A stretch of 64,000 bases of DNA from Thiohalocapsa sp963698775 (lineage in GTDB: Bacteria > Pseudomonadota > Gammaproteobacteria > Chromatiales > Chromatiaceae), in assembly GCA_963698775.1 (NCBI GenBank), contig CAVOSE010000009.1:186001-250000 (forward strand), given 5' to 3'. Positions 18,100 to 27,258 of the stretch are shown here, in pieces. The stretch's first letter is position 1. The number at the start of each line of letters is the position of its first letter. The translations under genes and the position numbers were made by a program. A model generated the notes under the pieces. That model did not search any database, was not told where the DNA came from, and saw only the letters and a list, made by a program, of their open reading frames with translations.

Positions 18100-19077
18100 T
18101 TAGTTCCGCAGGCTTGACTGGTTGGCCAGGAACCACTCATAGGCATGCCGGAGCCCTTCCGGCAGACCGATGCCGGCTGACCAGCCCAGATCGCGCAGCC
18201 GCGAGACATCAAGCAATTTGCGGGGCGCACCGTCCGGCTTGGTCGGGTCGAAGCGAATCTGGCCATCGAAGCCGACCACCTCCCCGACGGTCCGTGCCAA
18301 TTCCGCGATGGTGACGTCGATGCCGGTGCCGACGTTGATGTGCGAGCAGCGTGGGTCGGTTTGGTTTCGATAGGGTTCGGCATCCAGTTGCATGACGTAC
18401 AGACAGGCGGCGGCCATGTCGTCGACATGCAGAAATTCGCGCTTGGGCTTGCCGCTGCCCCAGACCTCGACCTGTTCGGCGTTGGCAACCTTGGCCTCGT
18501 GAAACTTGCGGATCAGCGCCGGGATGACATGGCTGTTGGCGAGATCGAAGTTGTCGCCGGGGCCGTACAAGTTGGTGGGCATGACGCTACGAAAGTCAGT
18601 GCCATACTGCCGGTTGTAGGACTCGCACAGCTTGATGCCGGCGATCTTGGCGATGGCGTAGGGCTCGTTGGTGGGTTCCAGCGTGCCTGTCAGCAGCGCC
18701 GATTCGGGCATCGGTTGTTCGGCCAGCCGGGGGTAAATGCAGGAACTGCCCAGAAACAGCAGACGCCGGGTGCCGTGGCGCCAGGCGGCATGAATGATGT
18801 TGGCCTCGATCATCAGGTTCTGATAGATGAACTCGGCTGGATAGGTGTCGTTGGCGTTGATACCGCCGACCCTGGCTGCCGCGAGGTAGACCTCGGCGGG
18901 TTTGGTCTGTGCGAAGAAGGTATCGACCGCGCGCTGATCGGTTAGGTCTAGCTCGGTGCGGCCGCGGGTGACGATGTTCGTGTAGCCGGCCTGTGTCAGC
19001 TTTCGAACGATTGCCGCGCCGACCATGCCGCGGTGGCCGGCGATGTAGATGGGCTGCTGCTGGGCTGACTGAGTCAT
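18100..19077 (-). CDS. fcl: GDP-L-fucose synthase
   Basis: A 325-residue epimerase-reductase that converts GDP-4-keto-6-deoxy-mannose to GDP-L-fucose. Seen are the Rossmann motif AGHRGMVGAAIVRKL, LAAARVGGINAND, FLGSSCIYPRLAEQPMPE, and the catalytic YAIAK (Tyr140, Lys144). The gene precedes gmd by 36 bases on the same strand, so the two complete the GDP-fucose pathway. A palindromic repeat separates it from rfbC upstream. Confidence 0.96.
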   Translation of the reverse strand: MTQSAQQQPIYIAGHRGMVGAAIVRKLTQAGYTNIVTRGRTELDLTDQRAVDTFFAQTKPAEVYLAAARVGGINANDTYPAEFIYQNLMIEANIIHAAWRHGTRRLLFLGSSCIYPRLAEQPMPESALLTGTLEPTNEPYAIAKIAGIKLCESYNRQYGTDFRSVMPTNLYGPGDNFDLANSHVIPALIRKFHEAKVANAEQVEVWGSGKPKREFLHVDDMAAACLYVMQLDAEPYRNQTDPRCSHINVGTGIDVTIAELARTVGEVVGFDGQIRFDPTKPDGAPRKLLDVSRLRDLGWSAGIGLPEGLRHAYEWFLANQSSLRN

Positions 19078-19130
19078 CGGGGAAAGAGCATTTCGAGGGG
19101 CTAGGTGGCGCTAACGCTAGGCGTTGCTTT

Positions 19131-19203
19131 GTGGGAGCGGCTTGCAGCCGCGATTCGATGTTGCAGGCAGCGCCGGCGCATCGCGATTGCAAATCGCTCC
19201 CAC
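19131..19203. repeat. REP-like palindromic repeat, family A copy 2
   Basis: Left arm GTGGGAGCGGCTTGCAGCCG, right arm ending CGCTCCCAC. It shares its right arm and layout with 1478-1541. It sits between rfbC and fcl and could attenuate or stabilise the transcript. Confidence 0.8.
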
Positions 19204-19217
19204 GGGGATTCTCTCTG

Positions 19218-19778
19218 CTAGCCTGCGTACTCGGGCAATTGAGATTCCGGGATCTCTCGCAGCATCGGCGCATTGCGGTCCTTGTCGGACAATAACGGCT
19301 CGCTAGCGCCGGGCCACTGGATGCCGATGTCCGGGTCGTCCCAGCGCACCGCGAATTCCGTCTCAGGGTGATACAGGTCGGTGCATTTGTAGCTGAACAG
19401 GGCGGTCTCGCTGAGCACCAGGAAGCCATGCAGGAAACCCTTCGGTACCCAGAACTGGCGCTTGTTGTCGCCGCTCAAATGGGCGCCTGCCCAGCGACCG
19501 AAGTCGGGCGATCCGCGGCGCACGTCCACGGCCACGTCGAAGACCTCGCCGGCGATGACCTGTACCAGCTTGCCTTGTCCGAACGGGTTCTGAATGTGCA
19601 GGCCGCGCAGCGTGTCGCGGGTGGAGAAGGATTGGTTGTCCTGTACGAAATCGCCGTCGACGCCGGCCTCGGTATAGCGCTGGCGTTGCCAGCTTTCGTA
19701 GAACCAGCCACGGGCATCACCGAACACGCGCGGCTCGATCAGCAGGACGTTGGGCAACTCAGTAGCGATGACATTCAT
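19218..19778 (-). CDS. rfbC: dTDP-4-dehydrorhamnose 3,5-epimerase
   Basis: A 186-residue RmlC cupin. It shows RDTLRGLHIQNPFGQGKLVQ with the catalytic His, GEVFDVAVDVRRGSPDFGRW, VPKGFLHGFLVLSE, and YKCTDLYHPETEFAVRWDDP. It epimerises dTDP-4-keto-6-deoxy-glucose on the way to dTDP-L-rhamnose. The ATG at 19778 overlaps the rfbA stop by four bases, so translation is probably coupled. The longer open frame to 19877 is not supported by homology. Confidence 0.97.
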   Translation of the reverse strand: MNVIATELPNVLLIEPRVFGDARGWFYESWQRQRYTEAGVDGDFVQDNQSFSTRDTLRGLHIQNPFGQGKLVQVIAGEVFDVAVDVRRGSPDFGRWAGAHLSGDNKRQFWVPKGFLHGFLVLSETALFSYKCTDLYHPETEFAVRWDDPDIGIQWPGASEPLLSDKDRNAPMLREIPESQLPEYAG

Positions 19779-20659
19779 GGTTGGCGGTCCCGGTGCAGCA
19801 GGCCGAGCAGATAATCGCCGTAGCCGCTTTTGCGTAGTGGTTCGGCCACGGTCTTCAGGGCGTCGGCGTCGATCCACCGGTTTTGGAACGCAACTTCCTC
19901 CGGCGCGCAGACCTTCAGGCCTTGGCGTTGTTCGATGGTCTCGATGAAGTTGGCCGCCTGAATCAGGGATTCGTGCGTGCCGGTGTCGAGCCAGGCGATA
20001 CCGCGGCCGAGGCGCTCCAAATGCAGGGTGCCGCGGCCCAGATAGAGTTTGTTGAGGTCAGTGATTTCGAGCTCGCCGCGTGGTGAAGGCTCCAACTCGG
20101 CGGCCATGTCGCAGACCTGCTCGTCGTAGAAATAGATGCCGGTGACCGCGTAATTGGACTTGGGTCTGTCCGGCTTTTCCTCGAGGCCGACAACGGTGCC
20201 GCTGGCGGAGAACTCGGCTACGCCGTAGCGCTCTGGGTCCTTGACCCAGTAGCCGAACACCGTCGCACCTCGTGTTCGCTCGGTAGCGGCCATGAGCGCA
20301 CGCACTAGGCCGCCACCGTAGAAGATATTGTCGCCGAGGATCAGGCAGGAGGGGTGGTTGCCGACGAAGTCGCGGCCGATGACGAAGGCCTGGGCGAGGC
20401 CGCCGGGGTCAGGCTGGACGGCATATTCGAGGCCGATGCCCCATTGAGTGCCGTCACCGAGCAATGCGCGAAACGATGCCTCGTCGCGGGGCGTCGTGAT
20501 GATCAGGATCTCGCGGATTCCGGCCATCATCAACACCGCCAGCGGGTAGTAGATCATCGGCTTATCGTAAACCGGCAACAACTGCTTGCTGATGGATAGG
20601 GTCAGCGGGTGCAGTCGGGTGCCAGAGCCGCCGGCGAGGATGATGCCTTTTCGGTTCAT
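19775..20659 (-). CDS. rfbA: glucose-1-phosphate thymidylyltransferase
   Basis: A 294-residue nucleotidyltransferase (RmlA) that makes dTDP-glucose. The N-terminal signature is LAGGSGTRLHPLTLSISKQ, followed by DKPMIYYPLAVLMMAGI and LILGDNIFYG. It overlaps rfbB by four bases (TCAT) upstream and rfbC by four bases downstream, a tightly packed rfbB-rfbA-rfbC operon. It is normally feedback-inhibited by dTDP-rhamnose. Confidence 0.97.
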   Translation of the reverse strand: MNRKGIILAGGSGTRLHPLTLSISKQLLPVYDKPMIYYPLAVLMMAGIREILIITTPRDEASFRALLGDGTQWGIGLEYAVQPDPGGLAQAFVIGRDFVGNHPSCLILGDNIFYGGGLVRALMAATERTRGATVFGYWVKDPERYGVAEFSASGTVVGLEEKPDRPKSNYAVTGIYFYDEQVCDMAAELEPSPRGELEITDLNKLYLGRGTLHLERLGRGIAWLDTGTHESLIQAANFIETIEQRQGLKVCAPEEVAFQNRWIDADALKTVAEPLRKSGYGDYLLGLLHRDRQP

Positions 20660-21744
20660 GCGACGTCTCCCGATTGCCCAGTGATCGCTGTATCGCTGCC
20701 GAGGCGCTGGCCGCGATAGCTGCCATCGGTGACCCGACGCGACCATGCTTGGTGATCGAGATACCAGTTCAGCGTGCGGCGCATCCCGCTCTCGAAGGTC
20801 TCGGTCGGCTCCCAGCCCAGTTCGTCCGCGAGCTTGGTGGCATCGATGGCGTAGCGCTGGTCGTGGCCTGGGCGGTCGGTGACGAACTGCTTGAGCTGGG
20901 CATGCGGGCGGTACGGGGAGTCCGACAGCGCCTCGTCGAGCAGGGCGCAGAGGGTGTCCACGACCTCCAGATTGGTCTTTTCGCTGTTGCCGCCGACGTT
21001 ATAGACCTCGCCGGGGCGCCCGGCCTCCAATACACGGGCGATAGCGCGGCAGTGGTCCTCGACGTACAGCCAGTCGCGGACATTGGAGCCATCGCCGTAG
21101 ATGGGCAGCGGCTCGCCGGCCATGGCCTTGGCGATGATCAGCGGGATGAGCTTTTCCGGGAACTGGTACGGCCCGTAGTTGTTGGAGCAATTGGTGGTCA
21201 GCACCGGCAGCCCGTAGGTGTGGTGCCAGGCCCGTACCAGATGGTCGGATGCGGCCTTGGACGCGGAGTAGGGCGAATTGGGCGCGTAGGGCGTGGTCTC
21301 GGTGAAGGCGCCGGTAGCACCGAGGGAACCATAGACCTCGTCCGTGGACACGTGCAGAAAGCGGAACGCGCCTTTTCTGGTGTCGTCGAGGGCCGACCAA
21401 TAGGCGCGGGTGCAGTCGAGCAGATTGAAGGTGCCGAGGACGTTGGTCTCGATGAAGGCCGCGGGACCATCGATGGAGCGGTCGACATGGCTCTCGGCGG
21501 CGAAATTGACGACCGCGTCGACCTGGTGCTCGCGCAGCAGGCGCGGGATCAGTTCGCGATCGCCGATATCGCCTTGTACGAACACGTGGCGCGGATGGTC
21601 CATGACCGCCGCCAGCGTATCGAGGTTGCCGGCGTATGTGAGCTTGTCCAGGTTGATGATGCGCAAATCGGAACTCGACAGCATCAAGTGGACGAAATTG
21701 CCGCCGATGAACCCGGCGCCGCCCGTGACGAGGAGTGTTTTCAT
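20656..21744 (-). CDS. rfbB: dTDP-glucose 4,6-dehydratase
   Basis: A 362-residue SDR dehydratase (RmlB). The NAD motif is LVTGGAGFIGGNFVHLML. Also seen are KLTYAGNLDTL, NFAAESHVDRSI, LHVSTDEVYGSLG with the catalytic Thr-Asp-Glu, YSASKAASD with Tyr and Lys, and TNCSNNYGPYQFPEKLIPL. It opens the sugar operon that continues rfbA-rfbC-fcl-gmd. The ATG at 21744 follows GAGGAG-like sequence on the minus strand. No rfbD (the final reductase) is found in the window. Confidence 0.97.
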   Translation of the reverse strand: MKTLLVTGGAGFIGGNFVHLMLSSSDLRIINLDKLTYAGNLDTLAAVMDHPRHVFVQGDIGDRELIPRLLREHQVDAVVNFAAESHVDRSIDGPAAFIETNVLGTFNLLDCTRAYWSALDDTRKGAFRFLHVSTDEVYGSLGATGAFTETTPYAPNSPYSASKAASDHLVRAWHHTYGLPVLTTNCSNNYGPYQFPEKLIPLIIAKAMAGEPLPIYGDGSNVRDWLYVEDHCRAIARVLEAGRPGEVYNVGGNSEKTNLEVVDTLCALLDEALSDSPYRPHAQLKQFVTDRPGHDQRYAIDATKLADELGWEPTETFESGMRRTLNWYLDHQAWSRRVTDGSYRGQRLGSDTAITGQSGDVA

Positions 21745-21912
21745 GGGTTGTATTGTCGCGGCTGTTGCTGACCGGCACGAACGCCGCATCGCCGAACTGC
21801 AGGGCTACGCGCGCGTACGCTAGAGTGCTGCGGGTCTCGTAGCCGACTAATGATAGCACGTCGATCTACGGCGACGGCTCGCTGACGCGATGTGGCTGCG
21901 CCCACGCATCCA

Positions 21913-24150
21913 CTAGCGCGAGCGGCGGACTTGGAGCACGTCCGGCAATTGCCGAAGCTTGTTGACCAGCTTGCCGAGTTGATCGGCGTTGGCAACCTCG
22001 ACCGTGAAGTCCATGGTGGCGACGTCGCTGGTGGGGTCCGACTGGGTGTTTGTGCCGAGCACGTTGGCGTCTTCGTCGGCGAGTACTGACGATATGTCGC
22101 GCAGCAGGCCTTTGCGATCCGCGGCGATCACGACGATGTCGACCGCGTAGCCGGACTCGGGCGGCTGCTCTGCCCAGCTCACGTCTATGAGGCGTTCGTG
22201 CTCTTCGTCTGATAGGTTGATGATGTTGCGGCAATTGCGCCGGTGTACGACCACGCCCCGACCGCGCGTGATGAAGCCGATGAGCTTGTCGTAGGGTACC
22301 GGGCGGCAGCAACTGGCCATTTGCGTCATCAGATCCTCGACGCCTTCTACGACGACGTCGGACTGACCGCCCCGGGCGCGCCGTGTCGGTGTTCTGGACG
22401 GCGGCCTTGGGTCCGGGAGTTCGTCGGCGGTCTCCGAACGTTCCGGGCGCGGTTCGCCGATCAATCGCGCCAGGTGTCCGACGGCGACATCGCCGCGCCC
22501 CACCGCGGCGAGCAGGTCGTCACCCTTGGTCAGGTTATAGCGCGATGCAAGTTTGTCGAGCTGAGGTTTGGCGTCGATGCCGAGGCGCGCGAGTTCCTTG
22601 TCGAGTAATCCGCGTCCGTCGGCCAGATAGCGGTCGTAGTCCTGTAGCTTGAACCATTGACGTACCCGGTTGCGGGCCCGCGCCGTGACCATGTAGCCGT
22701 GGTGTGGGCTCAGCCAGTCGCGGCTCGGTCGGGCATTCTTTTGCGTCAGGATCTCGACCGTCTCGCCGCTCTCGAGCTGATGGTTGAGGGGCACGATGCG
22801 CCCGTCCACGCGGGCGCCGCGGCAGCGGTTGCCGATCTCGGAATGGATGGCGTAGGCAAAATCCAGCGGCGTGGCGCCCCTGGGCAGCTCGATGACCTTC
22901 GCCTGCGGGGTCAGCACGTAGACGTGCACCGGCTCGAACTCGGCCTTGAAGCGCTCGACGAAGTCGCCGGCCTGTTCCCCCTCGTTCTTGAGTTCGAGCC
23001 AGTTCCGCATCCAGACCACGCGGCGCTGGAATTCGGGGTCGTGACCCTTCGCCTCTTTGTAAGCCCAGTGCGCGGCGACCCCCAGTTCTGCGTGCCGGTG
23101 CATCTCGAAGGTGCGGATCTGTACCTCCAGCGGCTTGTCCTCCGGGCCGATGACCGCCGTGTGCAGGGACTGGTACATGTTGCCCTTGGGCGTGGCGATG
23201 TAGTCGTCGAACTCCCGCGGAATGTGGCGCCAGAGTCCGTGGACGATGCCCAACGCCATGTAGCAGGTTGGGATGTCGCGGACCATGATGCGTACCGCGC
23301 GCAGGTCGAAGATCTCGTCGATATCGACGCCCTTGCGCTGCATCTTGCGCCAGATGCTGTAGATGTGTTTCGGCCGGCCGCTGATGTCGGCCTCAATGCC
23401 GGCGCGCGCGCATTCTGCGCGCAAGGTGTCGATGATGCGCTGAATGTAATTCTGGCGCTCCTCGCGGCGCTCGCGCAGGAGCTTGGCGATGCGCTTGTAG
23501 TCATCCGGCTGCAGATAGCGCAGGGCGAGATCTTCCAGTTCCCATTTGACCTGCCAGACGCCGAGACGGTTGGCCAGCGGCGCATAGACCCGGCGCGTGT
23601 CCAAGGCCAGTTCCTGCTGGCGGGTCTGATCCAGACCTTTGGCCATGCGCATCAGGTGCACGCGCTCCGCCAGCACCACCAGCACCACACGCACGTCCTC
23701 GGCGATGCCGAGCAGCAAACGACGTAGGTTCTCCTCGTGCTCGTGTTGATCCTTCTCGGCGATGACGCGGTCGACGTTGGTAAGCTGGCCGATGCGGCCC
23801 AGGTCGGTGACCATGCTCGCCAGCTCGTTGCCGAAACGGTTCGCGAGTTGCGTCGCGGACACGCCTGCCCGGCTCAGGCAGCCATTCAGCAGCGCCGCGC
23901 ATAGGGTTTGCGCGTCCATTCGCAGCCCGAACAGGATGTCGGCGGTGGACAGGCGATGGCGTGACTCGGTCTCCCCCGTCTCGAGGAGATGGCCGCCGCG
24001 ACAGGCGATCATTAGCTCGGCGGCCTCACCGATGCGGACACAGTCGTCCGCGGGGTAGTGCGACGCGAGCGCGGCGAGCCAGTGGCGGCTGGCGGCCAGG
24101 TCGTCCGGTTCGGAGGCAGGAAGCGTGCAGGTGGATTTGACCATCAGCAC
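21913..24150 (-). CDS. relA: (p)ppGpp synthetase RelA
   Basis: A 745-residue RelA/SpoT-family protein. The N-terminal pseudo-hydrolase region lacks the HDxxED motif needed for ppGpp hydrolysis, so this is the synthetase-only RelA type. The synthetase domain has RPKHIYSIWRKMQRKG, IFDLRAVRIMV, EFDDYIATPKGNMYQSLHTA and EVQIRTFEMHRHAELGVAAHW. The TGS domain (VIELPRGATPLDFAYAIHSE) and a C-terminal ACT domain follow. It senses uncharged tRNA on ribosomes. Start ATG at 24150, alternatively 24144. It begins directly where the DUF1015 gene ends, suggesting co-transcription. Confidence 0.96.
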   Translation of the reverse strand: MLMVKSTCTLPASEPDDLAASRHWLAALASHYPADDCVRIGEAAELMIACRGGHLLETGETESRHRLSTADILFGLRMDAQTLCAALLNGCLSRAGVSATQLANRFGNELASMVTDLGRIGQLTNVDRVIAEKDQHEHEENLRRLLLGIAEDVRVVLVVLAERVHLMRMAKGLDQTRQQELALDTRRVYAPLANRLGVWQVKWELEDLALRYLQPDDYKRIAKLLRERREERQNYIQRIIDTLRAECARAGIEADISGRPKHIYSIWRKMQRKGVDIDEIFDLRAVRIMVRDIPTCYMALGIVHGLWRHIPREFDDYIATPKGNMYQSLHTAVIGPEDKPLEVQIRTFEMHRHAELGVAAHWAYKEAKGHDPEFQRRVVWMRNWLELKNEGEQAGDFVERFKAEFEPVHVYVLTPQAKVIELPRGATPLDFAYAIHSEIGNRCRGARVDGRIVPLNHQLESGETVEILTQKNARPSRDWLSPHHGYMVTARARNRVRQWFKLQDYDRYLADGRGLLDKELARLGIDAKPQLDKLASRYNLTKGDDLLAAVGRGDVAVGHLARLIGEPRPERSETADELPDPRPPSRTPTRRARGGQSDVVVEGVEDLMTQMASCCRPVPYDKLIGFITRGRGVVVHRRNCRNIINLSDEEHERLIDVSWAEQPPESGYAVDIVVIAADRKGLLRDISSVLADEDANVLGTNTQSDPTSDVATMDFTVEVANADQLGKLVNKLRQLPDVLQVRRSR

Positions 24151-25392
24151 TCAATCGAGCACATGGCTGACCAACCCGTCGGCGAGCTTGGGTTCGAACC
24201 AGGTGGATTTGGGCGGCATGACCTCGCCGGCGTCGGCAACCGCCATCAAGTCGTCCATACGGGTGGCGAACAGCGAGAAGGCGATGCGCATCTCGCCGGA
24301 ATCGACGCGCGCGGTGAGTCCGTCGAGGCCGCGGATGCCGCCGACGAAGTCGATGCGCTCGTCGCGACGGGGATCGACGACACCAAGGATCGGCTCGATG
24401 AGGTTACTCTGTAGCAGGCTGACGTCGAGGCGGCCGACCGGATCGTCGTGGGGGATGCGTTGGGGATCGAGCGTGAGTCGATACCAGCGACCGTCCAGAT
24501 ACATGCCGAATTCGGCGGCAGCGGCTGGTTGAACCGGCGTGTCGCTCGGGGCGATAGCGAAGGCAACGCCGACATGGCGCAGAAAGGTCTCGCTGTCGAG
24601 CCCGTGCAGGTCGCGCAGCACGCGGTTGTAGGGCAGGATCTGCATCTGGTCGTGGGGGAAGATGACCGACAGAAAATATTGATGCGCGGCGTCGAGTTTG
24701 GATGCAGGGTCGGCGTCACGTCGCATGGTGGCAATACGGGACGCCGCCGCGGAGCGGTGATGCCCGTCGGCGACGTATAGCGCATCGAGATCATCGAATG
24801 CGGAGCCGAGTCGGGCGCCGGTCGCGCTGTCGGCGATCACCCAGAGCTGGTGGCGCACGCCATCGGCGGCCGTGACGTCGACCTCTGGGGCTTGTTGGCA
24901 AATGATCGCCAACCTCTCGTCGATCGCAGCATGGGCGCGGTAGACGAGGAACACGGGGCCGGTTTGCGCGTCGAGGGCATCGATCTGGCGTACGCGATCG
25001 TCTTCCTTCACCGGGCGGGTGAATTCGTGTTTCTTGATGCGGTCGCTGTCGTAGGCGGCAACGGAGGCGGCCGCCACCAGCCCCGTTTGGTGGTGGCTGC
25101 CCATGGTGAGCCGGTACGCGTAGTAGCACGGGCTTGGGTCGCGTATCAGTACACCCGCCTCAAGCATCTGCTCCAGGTTCTCCCGTGCCCTGGCGTATAC
25201 CGCGGCATCGAAGGGATCGACCGTGGCAGGCAGGTCCACCTCGGGACGGGAGATGTGCAAAAAGCTCCAGGGTCGGTCCTGCACCATCCGCCGCGCCTCG
25301 GCGGCGTTCATCACGTCGTACGGCGGCGCGGCGACCGCGGCGGCCAGGCCCGGTGCCGGTCGCAGACCGGTAAAGGGTTTGATCAGGGGCAT
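24151..25392 (-). CDS. DUF1015 family protein
   Basis: A 413-residue protein of the DUF1015 (COG4198) family. It starts MPLIKPFTGLRPAPG, with AAPPYDVMNAAEA and the conserved DALYVADGHHRSAAASR segment, which looks like a metal- or phosphate-binding site. The family is widespread, with no proven biochemical role, and is often near serine or nucleotide metabolism genes. Its stop abuts the relA start with no gap, so the pair is likely a transcriptional unit. Confidence 0.9.
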   Translation of the reverse strand: MPLIKPFTGLRPAPGLAAAVAAPPYDVMNAAEARRMVQDRPWSFLHISRPEVDLPATVDPFDAAVYARARENLEQMLEAGVLIRDPSPCYYAYRLTMGSHHQTGLVAAASVAAYDSDRIKKHEFTRPVKEDDRVRQIDALDAQTGPVFLVYRAHAAIDERLAIICQQAPEVDVTAADGVRHQLWVIADSATGARLGSAFDDLDALYVADGHHRSAAASRIATMRRDADPASKLDAAHQYFLSVIFPHDQMQILPYNRVLRDLHGLDSETFLRHVGVAFAIAPSDTPVQPAAAAEFGMYLDGRWYRLTLDPQRIPHDDPVGRLDVSLLQSNLIEPILGVVDPRRDERIDFVGGIRGLDGLTARVDSGEMRIAFSLFATRMDDLMAVADAGEVMPPKSTWFEPKLADGLVSHVLD

Positions 25393-25522
25393 AACTTACG
25401 AAGTTGTTAGTGACTAGCGAGGTAGCGCCGAACCTCAGCCGACAGGCGTCGGCTGGACCAAGCTCAGCGATGGCAACAGGCCTGCCGAGTAGATCGGGAG
25501 ACGGACGTGCCTCCCGGTTGGC

Positions 25523-26629
25523 TCAACGTGTCGGCGGGGCATACAACAGACCGCCCTGGGTCCATAGGGCGTTGAGACCGCGCTTGATGCCGAGACCGGA
25601 TGCGCCCCCGAGGTTGCGTTCGAAGATCTCGGCGTAATTGCCCACCTGCTGGATCACGCGATAGCCCCATTCCGGCTCAACGCCAAGGGCGGCGGCGGTA
25701 TCGCCGTCGAGGTCCAGCAAGGTGCGCACGTCGTCGCTGCTGGCGCGTGCCTTCGCGGTGATGACGTTGTTGGAGTCGATGCCGATTTCTTCGGCGCCGA
25801 TCAATGTGTACAGGGTCCAACGCACAAGGTCCAGCCAGCGGGTCTCGCCCTTGCGGACGGCGGGGGCGAGGGGTTCCTTGGAGACCACCTCCGGCAGGAT
25901 ACGTTGGCTGGCGGGCTCGTCGAGGCCGATGCGCAGCCCGTAGAGCTGCGTGCGGTCGCTGGTGAGGGTCGTGCATTTGCCATCGAGGTAGGCATCGCGG
26001 GCGGCGTTGAGATCGGGATAAAGCGCCAGCTCCATGCGCATGCGGTGGCGCTTGAAATAGCGCTGCGCATTGTCCGCGCTGGTGGTGCCGTCAATCGCGC
26101 AAATGGTCGCCCCATCGAGTTCGAGTGTGCTCAGCAGGTTGGTGGCCCGGGGCACCATGAACGCCTGACCGTCGAAATAAAGGATGCCGGCGAAGTTGAT
26201 GCCCTCGGTGATATCGCGTCGTTCGGTCCATGTGGTGTTGCGTGCCAGCAGATCGACCTTGCCGTCGCGAAGCGCCGCGAAGCGCTCCGCAATGGTGAGC
26301 GGGATGAACTGCACTTTTTCGGCACTACCGACGGCCGCGGCGGCCACGGCGCGGCAGAAGTCCACGTCGAGCCCGCTCCAGTCGCCACGCTCGCCTTTCT
26401 TTGAGAGCCCGGGTGCGTCGCCGTTGACGCCGCAGCGCAGCTCGCCACGCGCCTTGACGTCGTCCAGCGCGTCCGCCCCGGCCGGGCTGGCGGCTAGCAG
26501 CATTGCCGATAGCAGCGGCAAGAGTGGCAGAAGCAAGCCGGTAGGCGGCACGCGACGCCTGTCCCGGGGCGCTCCGACGGCGAGTCGATGGATGAAGGCT
26601 GTCGTTCGCGCGATCAGTTGCTGCAGCAT
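25523..26629 (-). CDS. amino-acid ABC transporter substrate-binding protein (AapJ-like)
   Basis: A 368-residue periplasmic binding protein (SBP_bac_3 fold). The N-terminus carries a long signal region with hydrophobic core (GLLLPLLPLLSAMLLAASPAGA). The mature part begins with DALDDVKARGELRCGVNGDA; then GDWSGLDVDFCRAVAAA and DLLARNTTWTERRDITEG are typical of general L-amino-acid binding proteins. No permease or ATPase gene is adjacent, so it is either an orphan or works with a transporter elsewhere. The ATG at 26629 was chosen to place the signal peptide at the N-terminus. Confidence 0.87.
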   Translation of the reverse strand: MLQQLIARTTAFIHRLAVGAPRDRRRVPPTGLLLPLLPLLSAMLLAASPAGADALDDVKARGELRCGVNGDAPGLSKKGERGDWSGLDVDFCRAVAAAAVGSAEKVQFIPLTIAERFAALRDGKVDLLARNTTWTERRDITEGINFAGILYFDGQAFMVPRATNLLSTLELDGATICAIDGTTSADNAQRYFKRHRMRMELALYPDLNAARDAYLDGKCTTLTSDRTQLYGLRIGLDEPASQRILPEVVSKEPLAPAVRKGETRWLDLVRWTLYTLIGAEEIGIDSNNVITAKARASSDDVRTLLDLDGDTAAALGVEPEWGYRVIQQVGNYAEIFERNLGGASGLGIKRGLNALWTQGGLLYAPPTR

Positions 26630-26708
26630 GTCAGCGAATCCTGTAACGAGGCGTGTTCGTAAGTTAGAAGGGCGCGGGAGTGAAATGCCGATGGTCGACG
26701 CATGCGAC

Positions 26709-27026
26709 TCACCAACTGAGCAGCGTCCATTGCGGGACGTTGTTGTCGACGTCCGGGGCACCGCGCCTCCAGGCCATCTCACCAGAGCCGTCCTCGTCGA
26801 CCAGGTAGTAGGGCGCACCGACGGTTGGCGTGATCTTGACCATGTAGGTGTTGTTGTTGACGCTGTATTCCTCGACCGTGCGGTTGTCGAACTCCTTGAT
26901 GTTGACCGATGGTGCGATATCGGCATCCGTGACGCGCAGATCGAGATCAGCGACGGAGGTCTGAGCGCTCGCCATAGCGCCGCAAAGGGCGAAGATCGGT
27001 GCCGCGAGCAACCATCGATGCTGCAT
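26709..27026 (-). CDS. DUF2782 periplasmic protein
   Basis: A 105-residue protein with a signal peptide (LAAPIFALCGAMASA/QTS). The mature domain shows the DUF2782 pattern, with VEEYSVNNNTYMVKITPTVG and PYYLVDEDGSGEM. The function is unknown. It is transcribed towards the binding-protein gene with about 80 bases between them. Confidence 0.82.
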   Translation of the reverse strand: MQHRWLLAAPIFALCGAMASAQTSVADLDLRVTDADIAPSVNIKEFDNRTVEEYSVNNNTYMVKITPTVGAPYYLVDEDGSGEMAWRRGAPDVDNNVPQWTLLSW

Positions 27027-27258
27027 GGCCAGTCCTAACGGTGCGGGAAAATTCCATCAGTGTAGCAGGAAGGCCGCGCATTCGGCACGTGTGGGTCGGC
27101 GATTGGGGTCCTGGCGGAGTTGCCAACTGGCTCTCGGTTTGCCGCGTAGGCCGCGGTCTATAGTCAGTGCAGATCCCGGCTTGACCGACGGGCTTGCGGG
27201 TAACACAGGCCTCCAATCGGCGCCATGCGAGATGATGGGCGAACGACCGCCGCTGACG

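Noticed and set aside
20674..21771. A 365-codon plus-strand open frame opposite rfbB
   Set aside because: It is the complement of a clear RmlB gene; the high-GC third-position bias leaves the antisense frame open. No homology or ribosome site.
22657..23727. A 356-codon plus-strand open frame inside relA
   Set aside because: Antisense of the RelA synthetase domain; composition is typical of a shadow frame.
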